Origin: Nocardia sp. NBC_00403 | Lineage (GTDB): Bacteria; Actinomycetota; Actinomycetes; Mycobacteriales; Mycobacteriaceae | DNA length: 64,000 bases | Direction: 5' to 3' | Assembly (NCBI RefSeq): GCF_036046055.1 | Contig: NZ_CP107939.1 | Coordinates: 4,526,001-4,590,000, forward strand | Part shown: positions 9,165 through 16,723 of the stretch, piece after piece | Position numbering within the stretch: the first letter of the stretch is position 1 | How the letters are laid out: each line of letters begins with the position of its first letter | The notes under the pieces: model-generated | What the model was told of the DNA's origin: nothing | The model's database searches: none | The model's input: only the letters and a program-made list of their open reading frames with translations | Translations under genes and position numbers: made by a program

Positions 9165-9204
9165 GATTCTCTCCTTTCATTTTTCTAATTTATCCACAAA
9201 TGCT

Positions 9205-9234
9205 ATTATAGCTCGTGGTGCTCTTGAGCGACAA
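9205..9234 (-). promoter_or_regulatory. SigA-type promoter for the coiled-coil gene
   Basis: On the minus strand TTGTCG (9234-9229) is followed after 18 bp by a perfect TATAAT (9210-9205), about 41 bp before the GTG start. The region is AT-rich, unlike the rest of the window. Confidence 0.65.
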
Positions 9235-9364
9235 GATGAGACGAATGTGTACCTCGAATCCCGTATGCCGCCTGGCAAGGGAAAGGAAAATTGAAATTGA
9301 TGACGGTCCAGCCGGCGTGGCGTGGCATCGTGTCTGGCGTATTTCGTTGTGGCGCAGTGCATTC

Positions 9365-9600
9365 ATGTCGCAGCCGACCTATGGGCGACTTGCCGAGTCG
9401 GTGGTTGCCCAGGCTGCGGAGATAGCCGTGTTGAAGGCTCGGATCGTTGGGCGGGACACGCGTATCGCGGAGCTGGAACGCCGGCGGGTATGAACTCGAA
9501 GAATTCGTCGAAGCCGCTGGGGAGCGAGGGTTGTGCAGGCCGTCGCCGAAGTCGCTGCGTCAACGGTCGGGCCGCAAGCGCGGTGGCCAACCTGGCCTTG
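9365..9600 (+). pseudogene. IS66-family transposase N-terminal remnant
   Basis: The first frame reads MSQPTYGRLAESVVAQAAEIAVLKAR...RIAELERR, the coiled-coil start of IS66 TnpC proteins, and stops at 9493. Two further frames then give MNSKNSSKPLGSEG and SPKSLRQRSGRKRGGQPG, the next conserved IS66 blocks. At least two frameshifts break it and homology ends near 9600, so most of the about 500-residue enzyme is gone. Confidence 0.8.
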
Positions 9601-9664
9601 TGGCCGCAGCCTGCGGCAGGGAGCTGGACCGGGCCGGCCTCAGGGATTCACCGAAATTGGTGGC

Positions 9665-9797
9665 AGCACAGGATGTTGGTGTCGTGATCGACGACATCGT
9701 GGGTCTTGCTGATAAACGCGATATCGACCCATTCCCGCACCATGATGCGGGCGACGTAGCCACCGACCGTCAACCAGTAGAATCGACCCCCAAAGAG
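9665..9797 (-). pseudogene. Unrecognised coding remnant
   Basis: The minus strand gives an open, protein-like stretch, FYWLTVGGYVARIMVREW followed by VDIAFISKTHDVVDHDTN, with a stop directly in front and no start. It lies among IS debris and may be another piece of a mobile element. The family is not recognised. Confidence 0.25.
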
Positions 9798-10063
9798 GAA
9801 TCATCCACGGCATACGAACGGTCTGAAGCGGCTGGCAGGTGGCCCCACAACAACCCCTGAAGATTCAACCGGCACTGTTGGGTTCAGTCTCGTGTGGGGT
9901 CGAGGGCGGCGGCGAGCCCTTCTCGGGTGTTGATTCCGGTTTTCTGGGTGTCACTCGACGCAGCGGAGCCTGCGGTGTCGAAGCGGCGGATAGTCCGACG
10001 ACCTTCGGCAGCACCGAGGTGTTGCGTAGTGCGGGTGCGGCCGAGTCATTACCATCGCGACTT

Positions 10064-10777
10064 ATGACTACCGTGGCCACCTGGAATGTTCTGCATCGCG
10101 TGCATGCGGAGAACTGGGGAGCCGAGGTCATCGACCGCTGGCCGGATGAGACCGCAAGGATTGCCGCGGTCACGGCGCTGGTGGCGGCACGGGACGAGCA
10201 CGTCATCGCGTTACAAGAGGTCAGTGGGGATCAACTGGCGAGCTTGCGGGATGCATTGCCGAACAGGGCAATTCACGCTTTGCGGTATCCGCGGGTTCCG
10301 GTGCCGCGGCACGGCGTGAGTTCATTGCACGACCGTGGCGAGTATCTGGTGCTGCTGGTCGACGGCGCAGGCCAGGAGGTCACCGCAGAGCCGTTCGAGA
10401 ACGATCCCGGCAATGGCACGCTGGCAGTCCGCACAGCCGGATTGCTGGTCATCGCCACCCACGTCAGCGGGGATCGGCGCAGCACCTGGCAACTGGCGCG
10501 CTTGGCCGAATTGGCCGCCGCCGCACCGGGGTCGGCAGTCGTGCTGCTCGGAGACTTCAATATCGACCGAGCCGCTGTGCAGTCGGGGCTCGGCCCCGGC
10601 TTCGTCATCGCGGACCTCCCGCCGGACTCCCTCCCGACCCGTCCGCGAACCTCGGGCCCGAAATCGCAGTTCATCGACCACATCGTGGTGCACGACGCCG
10701 TTGTAGGCGACGCGGCGGTCGACGACGTCGACGGTCTGTCGGACCACAACCTCGTACACGCCGCAGTCACTGTCTGA
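10064..10777 (+). CDS. Endonuclease/exonuclease/phosphatase-family protein
   Basis: A 237-aa protein with the DNase I-like fold. It opens with TWNVLH (residues 5-10), then has ALQEVSGDQL near 48 (metal-binding Glu), GDFNIDR near 162, and SDHNLVHAAV at the C-terminus (catalytic His). It is compact for the family and has no signal peptide, so it acts in the cytoplasm. The substrate could be DNA, a phospholipid or a phosphoester. The ATG at 10064 is used because the fold starts there; the frame is open back to 9839 through transposon debris. Confidence 0.82.
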   Translation: MTTVATWNVLHRVHAENWGAEVIDRWPDETARIAAVTALVAARDEHVIALQEVSGDQLASLRDALPNRAIHALRYPRVPVPRHGVSSLHDRGEYLVLLVDGAGQEVTAEPFENDPGNGTLAVRTAGLLVIATHVSGDRRSTWQLARLAELAAAAPGSAVVLLGDFNIDRAAVQSGLGPGFVIADLPPDSLPTRPRTSGPKSQFIDHIVVHDAVVGDAAVDDVDGLSDHNLVHAAVTV

Positions 10778-11057
10778 AGGCTGCTTTTCGGCTATCCGGT
10801 GCCGGCTGGGACTTCGGATCTGCCGACTCCGGGCCGTCGTTCGACGAGACGGCTATGGCCATGCAGGCAGCACCGTCAACCAGGTGCTCGCTCGACCCGA
10901 GTTCCCGCAACGGCGCGCCCGCATTGCGTCGGAGCTGATCGCTGATGATCATGGAGGGAAGCATGGTGAGCTGTAGTCCCGGCCGCGTCGGTAACCATCG
11001 GGACGAGCGGCCTGCGATCGCGATCCGCCGCAACTCCACTGTCGTATGGAGGTAGGG

Positions 11058-11267
11058 ATGACTACGAAGACGCTGGCCGAGTTGGTGCCCGGCGACCTGC
11101 CCTCCGGTATCGCCGCGCTGCCGCAGGACGTGCAGACCGAACTCGTGGCCGTGGTGGACCAGGCTCGGCGCAAACAGGGCGAGGATCTCGGCGCCGCGGC
11201 GATGTCACTGCTGGACTTCATGCCGCGTTTGCTGCGCGCGGCGGTCAAGAAGGCGGCCGGACTGTGA
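11058..11267 (+). CDS. Small helical protein, unknown
   Basis: A 69-aa protein (MTTKTLAELVPGDLPSGIAALPQDVQTELVAVVDQ...), all helical in appearance with no membrane segment. The ATG at 11058 follows an excellent GGAGGTAGGG ribosome site. The last four bases overlap the next gene (GTGA), so the two are translationally coupled and probably act together. No family was recognised. Confidence 0.7.
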   Translation: MTTKTLAELVPGDLPSGIAALPQDVQTELVAVVDQARRKQGEDLGAAAMSLLDFMPRLLRAAVKKAAGL

Positions 11268-12028
11268 GCGGCACCGATACGACGGTGAACGTCCAGTTGA
11301 TCAAACTTGCCCGGACACTCGGTATCCCCGTCGATCAGCTCACCTCCCTCGCCGACGTGTCCGTTTCGGATCTGCGTGATTTCCGATTCCAGATCGGCGA
11401 CCTGTTCTTCGAGGGCCAATCCGAAGGCCTGCGTCGGGTCGTTGCCGCGAGCAAGGTCATCCCCAACCCGATCATTGCAAAATTGGTGACCCGCAACCAC
11501 AACGCGCTGTTCGCCGCGAAGACATCGGAAGTGCTCGAGGTGTCGAACGCCGTGGACGTCGCCAAACGCCTGCCCGCCGACTTCCTGGCCGACGTCGCGG
11601 CGCACCTCGATGCCCGCCGATCAGCACCCATGATTGCCGGGTTGCCTGCGGCGACCGTGGTCGCCGTCGCCGAAGTGCTTGCCGCCCGACAGGATTGGAT
11701 CACTCTCGGCGATCTGGTTGCCACCATCTCCGACGACGCCGCGCGGGCAACCGAGGCGGCACTCGACGGTGTCGCACTGGTCCGTGCGGCCTACTGGGTC
11801 GACGACGCTCGGCACCTGGAACGCTTCGTCGACCTGGCCTCCGCCGCGAAGCTCACCGAAATGCTTCGTGCCGCCGCCGAACACGACCTGTGGTCGGAGT
11901 ACCGCCCGACCCTCGACGCACTGTCGGAATCCGCCGTCGAGGCGGTACGCACTGCAGCAGAGCAGCTGCCGTCGGATCTGCGTGTCCGGGCGCTGGCCGA
12001 GATCGCGGATCGGTGTGCCGTTTCGTAG
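11264..12028 (+). CDS. Unknown helical-repeat protein coupled to the 69-aa gene
   Basis: A 254-aa soluble protein starting at the GTG that overlaps the upstream stop. It reads as repeated amphipathic helices (VDVAKRLPADFLADVAAHLD, KLTEMLRAAAEHDLWSEYRP, VRTAAEQLPSDLRVRALAEIAD), loosely like the N-terminal helical domain of MgtE proteins. No transmembrane part is present, so it is not a transporter. The pair stands alone between the EEP gene and the convergent exporter. Function unknown. Confidence 0.7.
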   Translation: MSGTDTTVNVQLIKLARTLGIPVDQLTSLADVSVSDLRDFRFQIGDLFFEGQSEGLRRVVAASKVIPNPIIAKLVTRNHNALFAAKTSEVLEVSNAVDVAKRLPADFLADVAAHLDARRSAPMIAGLPAATVVAVAEVLAARQDWITLGDLVATISDDAARATEAALDGVALVRAAYWVDDARHLERFVDLASAAKLTEMLRAAAEHDLWSEYRPTLDALSESAVEAVRTAAEQLPSDLRVRALAEIADRCAVS

Positions 12029-12182
12029 CAGGGTGTCATCCTGTGCCGATCGGTTTCATCGTTTGCGACAAAAGTCGCTACAATGGCGGTAAATGGACCT
12101 CAATTGAAAATGTCTGCTTCCACCAGAGGTTTCGTCGCTGGGTAATCGCATCCGGGTACACCACGCCTGATCGAGACCACGG

Positions 12183-13595
12183 TTACGCGGGGTTCGTGCC
12201 CCGGCTCGGCATCATCGCGGACGCGACCACCATGACCAGAGCCATCACCGCGACCGTCACGAACACCAGATGCACGGCGGAGGACAGCGTCGCGGGGGCG
12301 GGGTGGTCGGTGTCGCCGATGCGAGCGTTCACGATCGCGCCGAACACCGCGACGCCCACCGCACTGCCGATGGACCGCGCGAACATATTCGTCGAGGTGA
12401 CAACGCCGCGTTCGGTCCACTCTGCGCTGGTCTGCGCCGCGATCAGGGTGGGGGTGGCGACCAAGCCCATGCCGATGCCGATGACGAAACACGACGCCGC
12501 GACCTGAATCAGTGTGGAGTTCTCGTCGATCAGCAGCGTCGACGCGGCGCCGAGGGTGGCCAGGGTGCTGCCGATCAATGCGGTGAAGCGGAAGCCGATG
12601 CGCAGGTACACCTTTCCGGCCTGCGATGCTGCCAGTGGCCAGCCGAGGGTCAGCGCGCCGACCGTCAGACCGGCGACGAGGGCGCCGGTGCCGAGCACGC
12701 CCTGGGTGAAAGTCGGCACGTAGGAGGTCATTCCGAGCAGGATGGCGCCGACCAGCAGGGACACCAGGCTGCTCGCAACGATCACCCGTCGGGTGAATAT
12801 CCACAGCGGCAGGATCGGGTTCTCGGCACGCCGCTCGACAAGGGCGAACAGCGCCAGCACCAACGCGCCGCCTGCGAAGATGGCGATGCTGGCCGGTGCG
12901 GACCAGGCCCAGGCCTGACCGCCCTCGAGAAGTCCGAGGATGAGCGCCCCCGCGCCGACGGTGAGCAGAGCGGCTCCGAGATAGTCGACGCGCTGTTTGC
13001 GGCGCGGCGTGCTCTCGGCGAAGCTGCGCAGCAGCATCCACGCGGCCAGCGCCGACAGCGGCAGGTTGACCAGGAAGATCCAGCGCCAGTTGACGTACTC
13101 GGCGAACACCCCGCCCAACAGCGGGCCCAGGACCGACGACATCGCCCACACGCTGGCCAGATAACCCTGCACCTTGGCCCGCTCGGAGAGCGTGTACAGG
13201 TCGCCGGCGATCGTCATGGTCATGGGCTGGATGGCTCCCGCACCGATGCCCTGCACGGCACGGAAGACGATCAGACCGAGCATGCTCGTCGCGAGTCCGC
13301 ACAGCAGCGAACCTAGTGCGAACACCGCGATCCCGAACAGGATCACCGGTTTCCGCCCGACAGTGTCAGCTAGTTTTCCGTATACGGGGACCGTAACCGC
13401 TTGCGCGAGTAGGTAAATCGAGAACAGCCAAGGGAACTGGTTGAAGCCACCGAGGTTGCTGGTGATGGTGAGCACCGCGGTGGCGATGATCGTCGAATCC
13501 AGCGCGACCAGCGCCGTCGCCAGCATCAGCGCACCGAGAATCGGGCCACGCTCGGATCGGAAGCCGACAGATGACTCCACTGTCTCGGTCGCCAC
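12183..13595 (-). CDS. MFS multidrug exporter, DHA2 family (EmrB/QacA-like)
   Basis: A drug:proton antiporter of 470 aa with 14 predicted helices. Motif A appears as GKLADTVGRKPVILFG, motif B region as GLIVFRAVQGIGAGAIQPM, and motif C as SSVLGPLLGGVFAEYVNWRWIFLVNLP. The GTG at 13595 is preferred because GAGAGGGG lies just upstream and an operator-like palindrome covers the alternative ATG at 13628. The frame is open to 13757 but that stretch is not protein-like. No regulator gene is adjacent, so the controlling repressor is elsewhere. Confidence 0.88.
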   Translation of the reverse strand: MATETVESSVGFRSERGPILGALMLATALVALDSTIIATAVLTITSNLGGFNQFPWLFSIYLLAQAVTVPVYGKLADTVGRKPVILFGIAVFALGSLLCGLATSMLGLIVFRAVQGIGAGAIQPMTMTIAGDLYTLSERAKVQGYLASVWAMSSVLGPLLGGVFAEYVNWRWIFLVNLPLSALAAWMLLRSFAESTPRRKQRVDYLGAALLTVGAGALILGLLEGGQAWAWSAPASIAIFAGGALVLALFALVERRAENPILPLWIFTRRVIVASSLVSLLVGAILLGMTSYVPTFTQGVLGTGALVAGLTVGALTLGWPLAASQAGKVYLRIGFRFTALIGSTLATLGAASTLLIDENSTLIQVAASCFVIGIGMGLVATPTLIAAQTSAEWTERGVVTSTNMFARSIGSAVGVAVFGAIVNARIGDTDHPAPATLSSAVHLVFVTVAVMALVMVVASAMMPSRGTNPA

Positions 13596-13613
13596 CGGGC
13601 GGCCCCTCTCGTT

Positions 13614-13640
13614 CGTTCGACTAACCATCTCGGTCGAACG
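13614..13640. promoter_or_regulatory. Operator-like palindrome before the DHA2 exporter
   Basis: CGTTCGAC (13614-13621) and GTCGAACG (13633-13640) form perfect 8-bp arms around an 11-bp spacer, 18 bp upstream of the GTG start. Size and place fit a TetR-family repressor site. Confidence 0.5.
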
Positions 13641-13882
13641 TATCGCGGGCTCAGCTATTCCCGCACGGAAATATTTCCTGCTGTGGCGAACTCGGCAGCG
13701 GTCTTCCGCGCAGTCGACTACCTGGCGACCGCCGGATTGTTGCTTGCACTCGGTCATCTGCGACGGGAAGTCAGGTGTGCATCGTCCCGGCGGTGATCGC
13801 AGCCGCTTGCCCGGGTGCGGGGGAGGGGGGCACTGCGGCGCGCCGACTCCGCGTGTCCCGAGGCGAGGTCCCCGCGAGCTTT

Positions 13883-13899
13883 CGAGTAGTCGCTACTCG
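13883..13899. repeat. Palindrome in the leader of the four-gene cassette
   Basis: CGAGTAG-TCG-CTACTCG is a 17-bp perfect palindrome about 80 bp upstream of the DUF6603 start. It lies in a 338-bp region (13641-13978) with no gene. It could be an operator for the whole 12-kb operon. Confidence 0.45.
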
Positions 13900-13937
13900 T
13901 GTTCGGTCCGCGTGCGCGCAATAGCTTGGGGATGGCT

Positions 13938-13959
13938 GATCGGTAGCTCCGATCGGTAG
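13938..13959 (+). repeat. Direct repeat GATCGGTAG just before the cassette
   Basis: GATCGGTAG occurs at 13938-13946 and 13951-13959, a 13-bp period, 20 bp before the ATG and next to the GTGAGGAGG ribosome site. It may be part of the promoter or a regulator site. Confidence 0.4.
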
Positions 13960-13978
13960 ATGCGGTGAGGAGGCTGCC

Positions 13979-16723
13979 ATGGACCCCGAGGAACTGTTGG
14001 CGAAAGTCGCGGAGCTGCTGTGGGGGCTGGCGCGGGGGGCGGTGACCTCACTCGCCGACGCTCTCGACTTGCCGGTGCTCGCCGGGGAGACCGACCCCGC
14101 GCTGAGTGGCAAGTTACTCGAGCCGCTGGCGAACCTGCCCGATCAGCACAGTCTGTTGAAGCTGGTGCACGACCTGGTCGGCAATATCAGCGACGCCGGC
14201 TCACCGCTGCGTGCACATGGCTGGAAGCGGTCCGACGGGACTCGCGGGCTCGCCTTCGTACTCACCAAGAACGGCTCTCGTGGGGTGCTCGCGGTGTCCC
14301 CGGGCCCGGTCATCGATCTTGTCGTCACCCCCAACGCGGTACTCGACCATTCGGTGGTCGGTGCCGAGTGGGATCTAACCGTGTCGGTCCGGACCGAGAA
14401 CGCGTGGACCGCGACGTTCACCCAGGGCGGCGCGGCGGCGGCGCCCGCGGGCACCGTCGCCATCACTGTCGGCAAGAAAGCACTTGCTGTTGTTGGACCG
14501 GGCGGACTCGGGATCTCGACGCAGCGCGTCGCGGCAACCTTGGCCGCATCCCCGACCACCCCGGCGCATGTCGACATCAGTGTCGAAAAGTTCTCGGCCA
14601 GACTGCTACCCGCGATCCTGGCCGGGTTGCTGGGCGGCAGCGGCGCGGAGACCTCACCGACCGATCTCGTCCTGGAGATGAGCCGGACCGAAGGTCTGCG
14701 CTTCGCGGAAGGTCGCGTGCGCGTCGAGCGCAGGATCAACCTCCAGCTGCCGGGCATCTCGGTGCGCAATTTCGCGGTCGAACTCGGGATGGTGGACGGC
14801 AAGTTCGTGCTGCGGCCGAGCGTTTCGGTGTTGGCGAAGCCGCCCGCGCTGCCGATGAGCGCGAGCCTGGACGAGGTGGGTATCGGCATTCCGATCCTCC
14901 TGCCCGACCGGATCGGCATCGGAACCGACATCCTGGCTGACCTCCCGGCCGGCATGGGCGTCGACATGTTGCTCGGACCGGTATCCGGCGGCGGCTTCTT
15001 CAAGAAGCGCGGCCCGGACGCCTATGCGGGCGGACTCGACGTCACTCTCGGCGTACTGCATGTGACGGCCTTCGGGTTGCTGCAACTACCGGGAAACAAC
15101 AACAATCCGCCGCTGTCGTTGCTCGTCCTGCTGGGCGCCGAATTCCCTTACCCTGGTATCCAGTTGGGTTTCGGCTTCGCGATCGACGCGGTCGGCGGAC
15201 TGGTCGGCATCAACCGACGCGCCGACACCGATCATCTGCGCGGACTGGTCAGCGAGGGCAATGCCGATCGAATCCTCTTCCCCGGCAATGCGATTGCCCG
15301 AGCAGACGAGATCGTCGGCTCGCTGGAATCCTGCTTCCCGGTCGCTCCCGGGCGATTCATTGTCGGCCCGATGGTCCGGATCAATTGGGGCGGTCGCATG
15401 GTCAGCGTCGCCGTCGCGGTGATACTCGAACTGCCGGACCCGGGTCGGGCGCTGCTGCTCGGGCGAGCGCTGATCGCGCTGCCGGATCCGGCGGTGCCGC
15501 TGATCCGTTTGCAGGCCGGCGTGTACGGCAAGATCGTCCCCGCGGTTCCGGAGGTCGAGATCCAGGTCTCGCTCGCCGGGTCCTGGATCGTCGGGATTCC
15601 GGTGACCGGTGACATCTATCTGCTGTTCCGCGGCGGCGACAACGCGGTATTCGTCTTGTCCGCGGGCGGTTTCCACCCCAAATACACCCGCCCACCCGGC
15701 GTCCCGCAGCTGGCTCGGCTGTCGATGGACCTCGGCGGCGGCGTGCTGGGGCTCCGCGCGGAGTCCTACCTGGCCCTGACGTCCAACTCGCTGCAGTTCG
15801 GCGCGCAACTCCACCTCGACGCGACGGTCGCCGAGTGTGGGCTGGAGGGCTGGCTCGGCCTCGACGCGCTGTTCGTGTGGGAGCCGACCCTGGCATTCCA
15901 GGCGCATGTCTACGCGGGTGTCGCGGTCCTCGCGTTCGGTGAGCGACTGGCCGGCATCGGGTTGGACTTCACGCTGGAGGGCCCGGCGCCGTGGCATGCC
16001 TACGGCAAGGGCAGCATCGAGGTGCTGTTCTGGGAGGTGTCGCTCGATTTCGATGTCCGGTGGGGCGATCCGGCGCCGCTCGCGCAATCGACCGAGGACA
16101 TCTTCGACCATGTCGCCAAGGCGGTCGGCCAACGGGACGCGTGGGCGGTGGAGCGGCGGGCCGCGCAACGCGCGGGCATCAAGTTCACCGAGACAGCGAA
16201 GCAGGACCTCGCGAAAGGGGTCGTCGCGCAGGCTGATTCGTCATTGCAGGTCAGTCAGTCGGTCGTGCCGCTCGGCATCGCGATCAATCGATTCCACCGA
16301 CGCGGCGTGCCCACGCAGACCTGGCAGATCACCTCGGCTCATCTCGATCCCGAGATAGAGCTGCCGCGGACCATTCCCGTTCCCGAGCAGTTCGTGCCCG
16401 GCGAGTACTTCGCGATGAGCGATGACGAACAACTCGGCCGTGGCGCGTTCGAGCAGCACACCGGCGGTTTCGCGCTCTCGAACACCGCTGCTGTCAAGCC
16501 CGGGCCTGCGCATGTGATGGACGACAGATACGAGACCGGCTACAAGGTGGAACCCGGTTGGTTCCCCGCCCCGCCCGCACCACGAATCATCCTGCGCCTG
16601 CGCGGCAACTTCCTCGCGGAGACTTTCGCGCGCACGATCACCGCCGCCGAACGGGTGGACCGGTGGCGGCTCGCGCAGCGCCCGTTCGAGAATCTGGTTC
16701 CCAAGGTGGTGATGAACCGATGA
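13979..16723 (+). CDS. DUF6603-type protein, first gene of a four-gene cassette
   Basis: A 914-aa protein I recognise as DUF6603-like, a family without known function. It has no signal peptide. The middle (about residues 270-720) is a long run of alternating beta-rich and glycine-rich segments, such as GIGIPILLPDRIGIGTDILADLPAGMGVDMLLGP, GAEFPYPGIQLGFGFAIDAVGGLVGINRRAD and YLALTSNSLQFGAQLHLDATV, reading like stacked beta-hairpins rather than membrane helices. The N-terminal 100 residues are helical; the C-terminal 200 (TSAHLDPEIELPRTIPVPEQFVPGEYFAMSDD) are a separate, charged domain. ATG at 13979 follows GAGGAGGCTGCC. Its stop overlaps the next start (ATGA). It may form a shell, tube or baseplate-like part (inference). 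Confidence 0.8.
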   Translation: MDPEELLAKVAELLWGLARGAVTSLADALDLPVLAGETDPALSGKLLEPLANLPDQHSLLKLVHDLVGNISDAGSPLRAHGWKRSDGTRGLAFVLTKNGSRGVLAVSPGPVIDLVVTPNAVLDHSVVGAEWDLTVSVRTENAWTATFTQGGAAAAPAGTVAITVGKKALAVVGPGGLGISTQRVAATLAASPTTPAHVDISVEKFSARLLPAILAGLLGGSGAETSPTDLVLEMSRTEGLRFAEGRVRVERRINLQLPGISVRNFAVELGMVDGKFVLRPSVSVLAKPPALPMSASLDEVGIGIPILLPDRIGIGTDILADLPAGMGVDMLLGPVSGGGFFKKRGPDAYAGGLDVTLGVLHVTAFGLLQLPGNNNNPPLSLLVLLGAEFPYPGIQLGFGFAIDAVGGLVGINRRADTDHLRGLVSEGNADRILFPGNAIARADEIVGSLESCFPVAPGRFIVGPMVRINWGGRMVSVAVAVILELPDPGRALLLGRALIALPDPAVPLIRLQAGVYGKIVPAVPEVEIQVSLAGSWIVGIPVTGDIYLLFRGGDNAVFVLSAGGFHPKYTRPPGVPQLARLSMDLGGGVLGLRAESYLALTSNSLQFGAQLHLDATVAECGLEGWLGLDALFVWEPTLAFQAHVYAGVAVLAFGERLAGIGLDFTLEGPAPWHAYGKGSIEVLFWEVSLDFDVRWGDPAPLAQSTEDIFDHVAKAVGQRDAWAVERRAAQRAGIKFTETAKQDLAKGVVAQADSSLQVSQSVVPLGIAINRFHRRGVPTQTWQITSAHLDPEIELPRTIPVPEQFVPGEYFAMSDDEQLGRGAFEQHTGGFALSNTAAVKPGPAHVMDDRYETGYKVEPGWFPAPPAPRIILRLRGNFLAETFARTITAAERVDRWRLAQRPFENLVPKVVMNR

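Noticed and set aside
10778..11057. Possible small gene between the EEP gene and the 69-aa gene
   Set aside because: Frames on both strands lack a ribosome site and protein-like composition; treated as a non-coding gap.
12029..12182. Possible tRNA or small RNA in the gap between convergent genes
   Set aside because: No cloverleaf, anticodon stem or strong hairpin with T run could be built.
15086..16168. Long minus-strand open frame (360 aa) inside the DUF6603 gene
   Set aside because: Arg/Asp/Gln-rich shadow of a high-GC gene on the other strand; no ribosome site or family motif.
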